The notes: generated by a model from the letters alone, not told the origin. DNA of 64,000 nt from CAG-791 sp002449595 (GCA_946539855.1 CAMNHV010000001.1:1-64000), one strand, 5' to 3'; shown: positions 25,264 through 34,198, counted from the stretch's first letter. Program-made: numbers and translations.

Positions 25264-26124
25264 TTACTTGTAGTCAAGCAGCCGCATCAGCTCCTCGGGC
25301 TGCGAAAAGTCCGGCGCAATGGCCCGCGCACCGGCCACGATCAGGCGGCCGCGCTTCCACTCGTTGATGCCGGTCCGGGTGTCTTCGTTTGTCGCGACGC
25401 CGATCGCGAGGCCGCCGCGCTCCGCGACGAGCTGCACTTCGACGTAGCCGTCGCCGAACGAGATGAGCTCGCTCGGGTCGATGCCTTCCTTTTCGAGAAG
25501 GTCCTCAATGACCATCGCCTTGATCTCCCGAATCTCGCTCTCCTTGCGGTTCACGGAGAGGTCGTCACGCGCGCCGAACACGCCGCCGTCAAAGAGTTCG
25601 TCGATCTTCAGGAGCTGTGCCTCGCGCTGGACGTCCGCATCATCGGTGCCGCTGGCCACAAGGCAGTGGATCCCCTTTTCCCGGAGCATTGTGATAAACT
25701 GGCGGCTGCCAGGCACGATCCAGTCGTCCGGATCGATGGTTCCCGCCGCGAGGCCTTCCTTGCGGTCATGGATGCGGATCCCGAGGCGCCGCAGGTATTC
25801 GGTCTTGTACTCGATCGGTTCCAGCGGGGTGCCGCCGCGCTTTCTCACTTCTTCCGCGAGGCGGATGCACTGGAAGATCGTCTGCTTGCCGGTCAGGTCC
25901 GTGACGAAGAGCCGGACCAGGTCCTCGAGCTCCTCGTGCGTCTCTTCCTGCGCGACTTCCTCGAGCACCTGCGTAAAATACGGGATCATGATGCCCTGCC
26001 ACCCTTCGCGGATCAGGCTGACCGTTCCGTCGAAGTCAAACAGCGCGTACCGGATCTTGTAGTCCGCCGGGTTCCACTCGCGGACGATCTCTACAAACGG
26101 CTGGTTCTTGTTTTCTGTCTGCAA
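25264..26124 (-). CDS. HAD superfamily phosphatase
   Basis: A 286-residue HAD hydrolase with motif I ALFDFDGTVSL (Asp30, Asp32), motif II CLVASGTDDADV and motif IV ISFGDGYVEV. The helical cap lies between motif I and II. I choose TTG 26124 as start because AGGAGGAGAGA precedes it; the frame also opens at an upstream TTG without a site. It probably dephosphorylates a sugar phosphate of this cluster, as GmhB does in heptose synthesis, though sequence type is closer to the phosphoglycolate phosphatase group. A 175-bp gap separates it from the unrecognised gene downstream. Confidence 0.85.
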   Translation of the reverse strand: MQTENKNQPFVEIVREWNPADYKIRYALFDFDGTVSLIREGWQGIMIPYFTQVLEEVAQEETHEELEDLVRLFVTDLTGKQTIFQCIRLAEEVRKRGGTPLEPIEYKTEYLRRLGIRIHDRKEGLAAGTIDPDDWIVPGSRQFITMLREKGIHCLVASGTDDADVQREAQLLKIDELFDGGVFGARDDLSVNRKESEIREIKAMVIEDLLEKEGIDPSELISFGDGYVEVQLVAERGGLAIGVATNEDTRTGINEWKRGRLIVAGARAIAPDFSQPEELMRLLDYK

Positions 26125-26199
26125 TCTCTCCTCCTGTCTGTGCCCGGCGGGCGGCAAGGTACCTTCCCACCTCGCCGCCCGACCCGGGCAGTTATCATT

Positions 26200-28554
26200 T
26201 CACGCCTTACTCACCACAAGAATGCCATAATTGCACGGCAGCGTGAGCTCGATCTCGTATCCGGCCTGCTGGCCGTTTTCGCCGGCTTCCTGCCTGCGGA
26301 TGACCTGCGCCTCGCGGACCTCGCCCGTCATGGTGTCGCAGACTTCCGGCACGCCGCCTTCCGTCGCGATGAACGCATGGATCGTCTCCGGCTCACTGCC
26401 ATAATTCATGAAAAGCGTATTCCGCTCGCCATCTTTCAGGTACCTTGTAAACAGCACGCCGCTCAGGTCCTCGCCATCGTGCAGGTACGGGTCGATCAGG
26501 TAGTCCGGGTAGCACGGATGGTTGTTGGTCGTCCGCGCGGTACCTTGCGTAATGCGGACCGGCTGCGGGATCGTCTCGCGGAGCGTCATGTCGAGCGCGT
26601 CCTTCTCCTCCGGGACGAGCGCCACGAGATGGCCGCTCTTATTGATCTGCGTCATGCACTCGCGGACCGCCGCATCTTCCTCCGCACGCATGCCAAACTG
26701 CGGCATTGCGTCGATCACGATGACTTTGCCGCCGGCCTGTGCGAAATCGCGGGCGAGCTGCGCCGCCTCGAGCGGAAGCACCTCGCAGAAAGGCAGGATC
26801 AGCGCGGAGAACTGCTGTCCGGACTTCTTGTTCAGAATGATCGGGGCCGCGCCGTCTTCCGCGGGAGAAATGCCGGATGCCGGGCGGAAATCCTTTTCAT
26901 AAGGATAGGTCGTCTTGCAGACCGCGAAATTCTCCGTCGCATCCTGATGGATCATGTCGTAGCTGATGTTCTCGGACTGCAGGTGGTTCAGCAGGAGCTG
27001 CGTCTCGCGGTCGATTTCGGCCGCCCGCGCGTCCTTCGTCAGCGCGCCGTAGCCGAACGCGTGCGTGAACTGCGGATCCGGGATGTAGTGCCGCCAGAAG
27101 CTCTCGATCGGCAGGTAGACGAGGACGTTTTCCTCGTTGATGCCGCCGGTCATCGCGTAGTGCAGGCGGCGGATCATCGCGTTGCCGTCCTTCTGGCGCG
27201 GCCAGCCCTGCCACTGGAAGAACTGTGACGGCGGCCAGTCGTTTTTGCGCGCGCCGCGGTCGCTGTAGAAGAAGCCGTGGTTGATGATCGTCTGCATGCC
27301 CTGCTGGAACATCCAGGTGCAGATGCGCGTGTACTCGTCGAACGTCATGTCCCAGCCGCAGCCCGCGAAAACTTCGACCGCCGTCTGCGGAAGGCCGTAG
27401 GAATGCGCGGCGGCCGAGGTGAACTTGATGTTCAGGCTGCCGATGCCCTTGCCGAGGTGGTCGGCGCCGCCGACGTCCATCATGCGGTACTGCCGCAGGT
27501 AGTCGCCACTGTAGCGCGCGTGGCCCATGAGCGTCTCCTCACCGAGCAGATGCGCGAAAAACTTCAGATCATGCGCCTTGCACCACTTGTAAAGCTCGCC
27601 GAAATAATTCTGCTGGTACATGTACGCGACCGTGTCGAGATAGTGCATCTTCACGCGGCCGGCCTCGCCGCCCTTCGCCTCGCCGGGCAGCATCAGGCAG
27701 TACATCTTCTTGCGGACGTCGTATCCCCAGCGCTCCTCAAACGTGCGCGCAAAATCGCGGCTCCACACGATCGCGTGGCACATTCTCGTCTCGTCGTTGA
27801 AGACAGTCGTGATCTCCTTGCCGAACGAATCCGCGAAATGCTCATAATACAGGTCATACGTGGACTTCAGGAACGCGCGCGTCGCCTCGGCATTGATGTA
27901 GCTGACCTGCTCGTTGCCGTCGTACTCGTAGAGGTCGGCGTTCACGCGGTACAGATACGCCGTGCACTCCCTCTCCGCCTGAAAAACAATTTCCGGCCCG
28001 AACATCGTGTACTTCACATACTTCGAGAGGTCGATCTCCTCAAGCGTCTCGCTGTCGACGATCGTGATGTTCAGCGCTGGCGCATCCTTCGCCGCAAGAT
28101 CCGTCGTCGGATCCAGCATGATGCCGGACGTCGGCGTTTCTCCCTCGAATCTCCTCGTCTGTCCGTGAAAAAGTTCTCCCGCCGGAATCACAACTTTCTC
28201 GATCGTGACGAACTGTTCGCGGTAGTTTTCGTCGCGCGGGATGGTCTGGTCGCGCGTGCCGGCCGGCCAGTCGATCTCGTCGTAGAGCCACAATTTCTCA
28301 TTGTGCGCCTTCTTGTAGTCGACGACGGTCTTCATGTCGCGGAACCAGCCCTCGCCGAGGTAGTCGCCGATGTAGCCCTCGCCGCCGTTTCTTCTCGCGT
28401 GCGGGTTGGACGCCGTGACGCCGACGGACGCCATGAGATCCATCTGACGGTTCAGCTCGTCGGTCTCCAGCTTGTCGTTCCAGAACCAGAGCGGCACTTC
28501 CGCCTCTTCCAGCTCGGTGTATGCCTGCGGGTCTTTCCAGATCTCTTTGTTCAT
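26200..28554 (-). CDS. Glycoside hydrolase, GH106 (alpha-L-rhamnosidase)-like
   Basis: A 784-residue cytoplasmic-type glycosidase without signal peptide. The N-terminus PLWFWNDKLETDELNRQM, then YLGEGWFRDMKTVVDY and KLWLYDEIDWPAG, is the hallmark of the GH106-like superfamily. The catalytic barrel includes TTVFNDETRMCHAI and DVGGADHLGKGIG; a Rossmann-like segment (IVLNKKSG-type, FSALILPFCEVLPLEAAQLA) and a C-terminal beta domain follow. It heads the minus-strand cluster with HAD, kinase and isomerase, so it probably frees the sugar those enzymes process. Absence of a signal implies that the oligosaccharide or glycoside is imported first. The sugar is not defined by sequence alone. Confidence 0.78.
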   Translation of the reverse strand: MNKEIWKDPQAYTELEEAEVPLWFWNDKLETDELNRQMDLMASVGVTASNPHARRNGGEGYIGDYLGEGWFRDMKTVVDYKKAHNEKLWLYDEIDWPAGTRDQTIPRDENYREQFVTIEKVVIPAGELFHGQTRRFEGETPTSGIMLDPTTDLAAKDAPALNITIVDSETLEEIDLSKYVKYTMFGPEIVFQAERECTAYLYRVNADLYEYDGNEQVSYINAEATRAFLKSTYDLYYEHFADSFGKEITTVFNDETRMCHAIVWSRDFARTFEERWGYDVRKKMYCLMLPGEAKGGEAGRVKMHYLDTVAYMYQQNYFGELYKWCKAHDLKFFAHLLGEETLMGHARYSGDYLRQYRMMDVGGADHLGKGIGSLNIKFTSAAAHSYGLPQTAVEVFAGCGWDMTFDEYTRICTWMFQQGMQTIINHGFFYSDRGARKNDWPPSQFFQWQGWPRQKDGNAMIRRLHYAMTGGINEENVLVYLPIESFWRHYIPDPQFTHAFGYGALTKDARAAEIDRETQLLLNHLQSENISYDMIHQDATENFAVCKTTYPYEKDFRPASGISPAEDGAAPIILNKKSGQQFSALILPFCEVLPLEAAQLARDFAQAGGKVIVIDAMPQFGMRAEEDAAVRECMTQINKSGHLVALVPEEKDALDMTLRETIPQPVRITQGTARTTNNHPCYPDYLIDPYLHDGEDLSGVLFTRYLKDGERNTLFMNYGSEPETIHAFIATEGGVPEVCDTMTGEVREAQVIRRQEAGENGQQAGYEIELTLPCNYGILVVSKA

Positions 28555-28604
28555 ATGGTGGTGGGCCCTCCTTACCCCTTAGTATTCAGCTTTGTTACCT
28601 TAGT

Positions 28605-28683
28605 GTATCTGTTCAGAACCTCCGGTTCCGAACAGATACGCATCCCGCCCATTCCGATTTTGCTGCGCAAAAGGGCGGGATGC
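28605..28683. other. Two adjacent long hairpins between divergent genes
   Basis: In the 363-bp gap between the GH106-like gene and the M20 gene, a 16-bp near-perfect stem (28605-28620 with 28624-28639, 3-base loop, one mismatch) is followed at once by an 11-bp perfect inverted repeat (GCATCCCGCCC 28640-28650, GGGCGGGATGC 28673-28683). Neither has a T tract on either strand. The region must hold both divergent promoters, so these may be operators or leader structures. The rest of the gap shows nothing further. Confidence 0.55.
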
Positions 28684-28917
28684 TCACCCCTGTACGTTTT
28701 CGTACGCCCTCAGCAGCGAGTGCTTCGGGCTGTGATGAGGATTCATAACTTAGTTTACTATATCTTACTTGGAAAATGTATGTGTTCTGGCACCTGAGGG
28801 AGCGTCCGTGTTGATCTGGCGGGAAATGCTTTTCCAGAGAATGCTGTGTGATATAATTGGGAAAGCGGTGAAAAGCCGCTGAAAAGCGCAAATTTTGACG
28901 GAAAGGAGTGACAGCAG

Positions 28918-30093
28918 ATGCAGTTTTCACCTGAAGTTCTGGCGGTCGCGGAGGACATGGTCTCGCGCCGCAGGTATATTCATCAGCACCCGGAGCTTTC
29001 TTTCGAGGAGTTTGAGACGACGGCGTATATTGAGAATCGGCTCAAGGAAATCGGCGGTTATGAGATCAAGCGGATCACGAAGACCGGGCTCATCGCGGAC
29101 CTGAAGGGGGGACATCCCGGCAAGCGCATTGCGCTCCGCGCGGACATTGACGCGCTGCCGATCACGGAGGAGACGGACGTCCCGTTCCGGTCGGAGAATC
29201 CGGGCGTCATGCACGCGTGCGGCCACGATGCGCATGCGGCGACGATGCTGACGCTGGCGAAGCTCCTTTATGATAAGAAGGAATCGCTTCACGGCGATGT
29301 TCGGCTGATCTTCCAGTTTGGCGAGGAGCAGCCGCCGGGAGGCGCGAAGCCGATGGTGGAGGCCAGCGCGATGGATGGTGTGGATGAGGTTTTCGGGCTG
29401 CACTACACTTCTTCGTATCCGACGGGCAAGATGTGCATCCGCGAGGGCGCCGTCACGAGTGCGGTGGACCGGGTGGATATCAGTGTTTTCGGCAAGGGCG
29501 GGCACTCTTCCACGCCTGAGATCACGGTGGATCCCATCGTCATGAGCGCGCAGATCATTCTTGCGCTGCAGACGATCGTTTCGCGCAGGATCTCGGCGCT
29601 TGATTCCGCGGTTATTTCTGTGTGCATTCTGAATGCGGTCAGCTCTTCCTACAACGTCATTCCGGACGAGGTGCGCATGACGGCTTCGATCCGCACGTTC
29701 AGCGAGGAAGTTCGCAGCGCGATGCCGGGGCGCATCGAGGCGATCCTGAAGGGCATCACCGAATCCGCGGGCGGCAGCTACAAGATGAATTACCTGTTCG
29801 GCTACGATTACGTCATCAATGACAAGCAGATAACGGCGGATGTGAAGAAGCTGATCTGTGATGTTTTCGGCGAGGATGCGGCGATCGACGTCAAGCCGTT
29901 CATGGGAAGTGAGGATTTCTCGGCGTTCCTGGCCAAGGCGCCGGGCTACTTCCTCTGGTGCGGCGCCGGCAATCCGGAGATCCACGCGGACGTGCCGCAT
30001 CACAACGCGCTCTACAAGCTCGATGAGGAAGCGATGAAGTATGGCGCGGAGTACTTTTATCGGCTTGTGCTGAGGAGGTTGGGGGCGGAGTGA
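28918..30093 (+). CDS. M20 family metallo-amidohydrolase (N-acyl amino acid amidohydrolase type), copy 1
   Basis: A 391-residue M20D-type zinc/manganese amidohydrolase, cytoplasmic. Metal ligands are visible in MHACGHDAHAA (Cys101, His103), QFGEEQPPGG and LHYTSSYPTGK; the dimerisation domain starts GHSSTPEITVDPIVMSA; the last ligand His lies in the C-terminal FMGSEDFSAFLAK-to-VPHHNA segment. Family members split N-acyl amino acids, hippurate or indole-acetyl amino acids. AAGGAG lies ten bases before ATG 28918. Two further paralogues lie at 34289 and 35509 next to an AbgT transporter, so this copy may work with them. Confidence 0.93.
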   Translation: MQFSPEVLAVAEDMVSRRRYIHQHPELSFEEFETTAYIENRLKEIGGYEIKRITKTGLIADLKGGHPGKRIALRADIDALPITEETDVPFRSENPGVMHACGHDAHAATMLTLAKLLYDKKESLHGDVRLIFQFGEEQPPGGAKPMVEASAMDGVDEVFGLHYTSSYPTGKMCIREGAVTSAVDRVDISVFGKGGHSSTPEITVDPIVMSAQIILALQTIVSRRISALDSAVISVCILNAVSSSYNVIPDEVRMTASIRTFSEEVRSAMPGRIEAILKGITESAGGSYKMNYLFGYDYVINDKQITADVKKLICDVFGEDAAIDVKPFMGSEDFSAFLAKAPGYFLWCGAGNPEIHADVPHHNALYKLDEEAMKYGAEYFYRLVLRRLGAE

Positions 30094-30188
30094 CGCGGTC
30101 GCTCTTCTCTAAATTTCAGTAGATTTGATTCACGGCGGCGGATGCCATGCCTGGGGGCGCGGCGCTCGCTGCCGTTTTTTGAAGGAAA

Positions 30189-30932
30189 ATGAGCGGAAGA
30201 ATTTACGGGTATCTTCGGGGGGCCAAGGCCTCGGAGATTACAAAGAAAGCGGATTGTCTGACGGAGGCGGGCGTTCCTGCCGGAGATGTTTTTGCGGATA
30301 TTAAAGTGCGGGAAGGCGCAGCGGAGCCGGCAATTCCGGGGCATGTTTATCCTATGGCGAATGGCTCTCCAGCTTCCGGGGAGCTCCGCGCGTTTCGCGG
30401 GCTTCTGAATCGGCTTGAGCCCGGAGATACTGTTATCATCTGTGGGTTGAATGATCTTGGATGCAGTGCAGCGCAGATTCTTTCCAGTTTGGAGCAGATC
30501 TGTGCGGAGAACGAGGCGGTTATTCGGGTGCTGTCGTTGGAAAAAGATGTGGCTTCTGAGATGCATTCAAGCTCAGGCAATCATATTGATTCTAATCGTG
30601 ACGCGACCGAAGATATAACTCCTGAAATGCCTCTTAGTAACGAGAAAGATGCGCTGCTGAAGAGCGACTTCATTCTGCAAGTCCTTCGGGAAGTTGTCGG
30701 TGCGGAGCGGACGTTCCGGCGGAAGCAGCAGGCGGAGGGCATCGCGGAGGCGCGCGACAAGGGAATCCGCTTCGGGCGGCCGTCCAAGGCGCTGCCGGAC
30801 AATTATTTTCATGAGTATCAGAAATGGCGCAAGGGCAAGACGACGATCGCCGAGGCTGCGAAAGCTTGCGGGATGACGCCGTCGCGTTTCTATTATCAGG
30901 CGAAGAAGTTCAGGAAATCGGCGGGTATTTGA
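30189..30932 (+). CDS. Serine-recombinase-like protein lacking catalytic residues
   Basis: 247 residues. The N-terminal half has the resolvase fold pattern (RIYGYLRGAKASEI, FRGLLNRLEPGDTVIICGLNDLGCSAAQILSSL), and the C-terminus has a Hin-like helix-turn-helix after the usual linker (GIRFGRPSKALPDNY, then TIAEAAKACGMTPSRFYYQAKKF). Aligned with gamma-delta resolvase, the catalytic Ser of YARVS is Ala (YLRGA), and both arginines of LDRLGR are changed (LNDLGC). A 65-residue Ser/Glu-rich insertion separates the domains. It therefore probably binds DNA without recombining it. GAAGGAAA precedes the ATG. Its last codons overlap a short tandem repeat. Confidence 0.75.
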   Translation: MSGRIYGYLRGAKASEITKKADCLTEAGVPAGDVFADIKVREGAAEPAIPGHVYPMANGSPASGELRAFRGLLNRLEPGDTVIICGLNDLGCSAAQILSSLEQICAENEAVIRVLSLEKDVASEMHSSSGNHIDSNRDATEDITPEMPLSNEKDALLKSDFILQVLREVVGAERTFRRKQQAEGIAEARDKGIRFGRPSKALPDNYFHEYQKWRKGKTTIAEAAKACGMTPSRFYYQAKKFRKSAGI

Positions 30933-30995
30933 GAAGTTCAGGAAATCGCCGATATTTGAGAAGTTCACGAGATCGACGGTATTTGAGAAGTTAAG
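30906..30995 (+). repeat. 27-bp tandem repeat at the 3' end of the resolvase-like gene
   Basis: Three units of 27-28 bp (30906-30933, 30934-30960, 30961-30987), each opening AAGTTCA and closing TATTTGAG, followed by a partial fourth. The first unit encodes the last eight codons and stop of the upstream gene, so the repeat was copied out of coding DNA. In-frame TGA stops occur in each unit. Confidence 0.8.
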
Positions 30996-31015
30996 AAAAA
31001 CAACAGGTATGTAAG

Positions 31016-31744
31016 ATGAAGATTACTGCCGACAGCCGCGAGGGGCGGATTCTGAAGATCGTTGGGGTAGTGCTTTTCGCGGCTGTGATGCTGCTTCTGT
31101 CGGGCGTGCTGTACTTTCACTTCAGGAAGGTGCCGGCCGTGGCGACGGGGGAGACCTTTTCTAATGAGGATTTTGGGCTTGATACGTGGGTCAGTCCGTT
31201 TGATGCGGATGGCGACGGCGTCGACGATCAGACGGATGTGCTTCAGAGTGCGCGCGATTATCTGGCCACGAATCCGAAGTACGAGAGCCGCTACTACTTG
31301 ACGGGCTACCCCGATGACGAATACGGGGTCTGCACGGATGTTGTTGCGTTTGCGCTGCGCGGGGCCGGCTACGACTTGCAGGCGCTGGTCGACGCGGACA
31401 TTCGCGCGAACCACGACGGGTACGCTGACGAAGCGCCGGATCCGAACATTGACTTCCGGCGCGTGCGGAATCTTCTGGTCTTTTTTCAGCATATGAGTGG
31501 GGATGACGGCGGTGCGCTCGCCTGCATGTCTCTCTCCTGCGATCCGCAGGAAATCAAATCCTGGCAAGGTGGCGACATCGTCATCTTTGACAATCACATT
31601 GCTATCGTCTCTGACAGGCGGAACCGTGACGGTGTCTGCCTGATTCTGCATCATGCAAATCCTTTTCAGCTGTCTTTTGAAGAAGACAGGCTGTCCAAGT
31701 ATGGGGAAATCCTTGGGCATTTCCGCTTGATTCCACCTGATTGA
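31016..31744 (+). CDS. DUF1287 family membrane-anchored protein
   Basis: 242 residues with one N-terminal transmembrane helix (VVLFAAVMLLLSGVLYFHF) and an extracytoplasmic domain with the DUF1287 features: ARDYLATNPKYESRYYLTGYP, the Cys-containing YGVCTDVVAFALRGAGYDLQ, PDPNIDFRRVRNLLVFF and IVIFDNHIAIVSDRRN with His. The Cys/His arrangement resembles NlpC/P60-like amidases, so a cell-wall peptidase activity is possible but unproven. The ribosome binding site is weak. It follows the 27-bp repeat and precedes the first hairpin array. Confidence 0.85.
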   Translation: MKITADSREGRILKIVGVVLFAAVMLLLSGVLYFHFRKVPAVATGETFSNEDFGLDTWVSPFDADGDGVDDQTDVLQSARDYLATNPKYESRYYLTGYPDDEYGVCTDVVAFALRGAGYDLQALVDADIRANHDGYADEAPDPNIDFRRVRNLLVFFQHMSGDDGGALACMSLSCDPQEIKSWQGGDIVIFDNHIAIVSDRRNRDGVCLILHHANPFQLSFEEDRLSKYGEILGHFRLIPPD

Positions 31745-31770
31745 AGCCCCATTCAAATCTGGTCGGCGGC

Positions 31771-32255
31771 TTTTCAATAGAAAGTCAAAAACAAGTCTAT
31801 TTTTGACAAGCCATTGCCCTAGGGCTCGTGTTTTTCAATAGAGAGTCAAAAACAAGTCTTCTTTTGACACGCTATTGAACCAGGCCAGGCTTTTTTCAAT
31901 AGAGAGTCAAAAACTAGTCTTCTTTTGACACGCTATTGAACCAGCGCAGGCTTTTTTCAATAGAGAGTCAAATACAAGTCTCTTTTTGACAAGCCATTGA
32001 ACCAGCGCAGGCTTTTTTCAATAGAGAGTCAAATACAAGTCTTTTTTTGACAAGCCATTGAACCAGCGCAGGCTTTTTTCAATAGGGAGTCAAAAACTAC
32101 CCTTCCTTTGACAAGCCATTAACCCAGCGCAAGTGCTTTTCAATAGAGCGTCAAAAACAAGTCTTCTTTTGACAAGCCATTAACCCACCCCCAGCATTTT
32201 TCAATAGCGCGTCAAAAACAAGCCTTCCTTTGACCCCCCATTGAAAAAAGCCCAG
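31771..32255 (+). repeat. Hairpin-repeat array 1 (eight units of about 61 bp)
   Basis: Eight tandem units start at about 31771, 31831, 31892, 31953, 32014, 32075, 32137 and 32197. Each has a left arm TTTTCAATAGAGAGTCAAAA, a 9-11 base centre such as ACAAGTCTTC, and a right arm TTTTGACAAGCCATTGA, then a variable GC-rich linker (CCAGCGCAGGC type). The arms are complementary over about 14 of 17 positions, so each unit can fold as a hairpin. Later units are more diverged. The same unit builds array 2 (opposite strand) and array 3. It fills most of the gap between the DUF1287 gene and the AbgT gene; no gene is seen here. Confidence 0.92.
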
Positions 32256-32564
32256 CCACCCAAAACACAGCAGCCAGGCCTCCCCCCCAATTTTGTAGCT
32301 ACAATACGCTCAACAAATAACTAATATTTGCATTTCTGTATACATTCTTCATCATTTTTCTACCAAAGTGAAAAAAATCATGCTATTATTACTCTTAGTT
32401 TATCCAATTAAAGCATTGCTGTGCTGAAAGGTCGCCCGGAAATCCTGAATCCAAGCGGCCAGCGCCGGCAAAGGAGAGGCAAGGAATCCCACATCCAGGC
32501 CGCCCCGGACCCACAGCGCACCCACAGCATGCGTCGCAGCTAACAAGAGGGGAGGGCACATAAT
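32256..32564. other. Upstream region of the AbgT gene
   Basis: After the last array unit comes a C/A-rich stretch, then an AT-rich block near 32320-32395 with TATTAT around 32383 that may be the -10 box of the transporter promoter, and a GC-rich leader of about 150 bases. I see no gene and no named RNA motif. Confidence 0.35.
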
Positions 32565-34145
32565 ATGGCCAAAGAAACAAAAGACACCTCCGTCAAGAAA
32601 TCCGGGTTTGATAAGTTTCTTGATGGAATTGAGCGGATCGGCAACAAGCTGCCGGATCCGGTCACACTTTTCCTGTGGCTTGCCGCCATTGTCGTCGTCG
32701 TTTCGGCGATCCTGAGCGCGATCGGACTTCAGGTCGTCAATCCTGCGAATGGCGAGACTGTCGCAGTGCAGAACCTGTTCTCACTGTTCGGCCTCCGCTA
32801 TCTGTGGACAAACGTCATCACGAACTTCTCCGGTTTCGCGCCTCTGGGCATGGTCCTCGTGGCGGTCATCGGCTCCGCTGTCGCTGAGAAGAGCGGCTTC
32901 CTTGTCGCCCTGATGAAGAAATTCCTCGGCAACTCCAAGGGCTGGGTCGTCACGATGGTCGTCATCTTCCTGGGCATCAACCTGAACATCGCGGGCGACG
33001 CGGGCTTCATCGTCCTTCCGCCTCTCGCGGCCGTTCTGTTCATGTCCATCGGCAGAAGCCCGATGCTCGGTCTGTACACCGGTTTCGCATCCGTCGCCGC
33101 AGGCTTCTGCGCGAACGTGCTGCTCGGCCTGTCTGACGCGCTGGCATACGGCTTCACAGAAGCTGCCGCGCAGATGATCGACCCCACTTATGAGAGATCC
33201 ATCGCGATCAACTGGTACTTCCTGATCGTCTCCTGCATCATCCTGACGATCGCCGGTACCCTCCTCGTTGAGAAGGTCCTCGTCCATCGTTTCCCTGTTA
33301 CTCGTGAAAAGCTTGAATCCTACGACTACGACGTTGACGCAAAAGTCACGGCTGAGCAGTCCAAGGCGCTCGGCGCTGCAGGCATCGCGGAACTGATCTT
33401 CCTCATCGTCATGATCATTCTCTCTGTGCCGAAGTTCTTCACGAACCCCGACACCGGCCTCGCGCAGGCGATCCTGGCTGGCTCCGACGGCACGATCACC
33501 GCTGGTGACGCTCCTTTCACAAAGGGTATCGTCTTCACAGTCACTCTGGCACTGTTCATCCCCGGCCTCGTCTATGGTATCAAGACCGGCAAGTATAAGA
33601 AGGACAAGGACGTCTGGGCAGACGTCAACAAGGGCTTCGAGGAAATGGGCGGCTACATCTTCATGTGCTTCGTCATCTCCATTTTCACGAACTTCTTCTC
33701 CGTCTCCAAGCTCGGCACCATCATCGCCATCGGCGGCGCTGACGGCCTGAAGGCGATCGGCTTCACCGGCATTCCGCTGATGATCGGCCTGATCATCGTG
33801 TCCTGCATCGTCAACCTGTTCATCGGCTCCGCATCCGCGAAGTGGGCGATCCTCGGTCCCGTCTTCGTCCCGATGATGATGCTGATGGGCTACGATCCGG
33901 CGATCACGCAGGTCGTGTACCGTATCGGCGACTCCATCACCAACCCGCTGTCGCCTCTGTTCACCTACCTGCCCGTCATGCTCGGCTTCTGCCGCAAGTA
34001 TGAGAAGGACACCGGCCTCGGCACGATCATCGCCAACATGATCCCGTTCTCACTGACATTCGCAGTGGTCTGGATCATCCAGGTCATCGTCTGGGTCGCA
34101 GGAAATCTGCCCCTCGGCCCTGGCGGCGGAATCTATCTGCCGTAA
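32565..34145 (+). CDS. abgT: AbgT family transporter
   Basis: A 526-residue integral membrane protein with about thirteen hydrophobic segments. N-terminus GFDKFLDGIERIGNKLPDP and the blocks NFSGFAPLGMVLVAVIGSAVAEKSG, read in pieces, and SASAKWAILGPVFVPM are AbgT signatures. The family imports p-aminobenzoyl-glutamate or exports sulfonamides using the ion gradient. GAGGGGAGGG lies before ATG 32565. Two M20 amidohydrolase genes follow directly, the same set as abgT-abgA-abgB of E. coli, though here both enzymes look like stand-alone amidohydrolases. A strong terminator follows. Confidence 0.93.
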   Translation: MAKETKDTSVKKSGFDKFLDGIERIGNKLPDPVTLFLWLAAIVVVVSAILSAIGLQVVNPANGETVAVQNLFSLFGLRYLWTNVITNFSGFAPLGMVLVAVIGSAVAEKSGFLVALMKKFLGNSKGWVVTMVVIFLGINLNIAGDAGFIVLPPLAAVLFMSIGRSPMLGLYTGFASVAAGFCANVLLGLSDALAYGFTEAAAQMIDPTYERSIAINWYFLIVSCIILTIAGTLLVEKVLVHRFPVTREKLESYDYDVDAKVTAEQSKALGAAGIAELIFLIVMIILSVPKFFTNPDTGLAQAILAGSDGTITAGDAPFTKGIVFTVTLALFIPGLVYGIKTGKYKKDKDVWADVNKGFEEMGGYIFMCFVISIFTNFFSVSKLGTIIAIGGADGLKAIGFTGIPLMIGLIIVSCIVNLFIGSASAKWAILGPVFVPMMMLMGYDPAITQVVYRIGDSITNPLSPLFTYLPVMLGFCRKYEKDTGLGTIIANMIPFSLTFAVVWIIQVIVWVAGNLPLGPGGGIYLP

Positions 34146-34165
34146 TCGGCTGCAAAAGCTAGTCG

Positions 34166-34198
34166 CAGCCCGGATCTTCGGATCCGGGCTGTTTTTTT
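34166..34198 (+). terminator. Intrinsic terminator after the AbgT gene
   Basis: Perfect 11-bp stem CAGCCCGGATC/GATCCGGGCTG with a TTCG tetraloop (34177-34180), followed by seven T. It separates the transporter transcript from the two amidohydrolase genes, which must have a second promoter (TATAAT at 34242-34247) or rely on read-through. Confidence 0.95.

Noticed and set aside
30189..30932. Active invertase or resolvase with a phase-variable segment
   Set aside because: The catalytic Ser and both arginines of the active-site loop are replaced and no matching inverted recombination sites were seen beside it.
31771..32255. CRISPR array
   Set aside because: Units are about 61 bp and similar over nearly the whole length; only 10-14 bases vary. 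There are no unique spacers of constant length and no cas genes in the window. The same holds for the arrays at 57306 and 59859.
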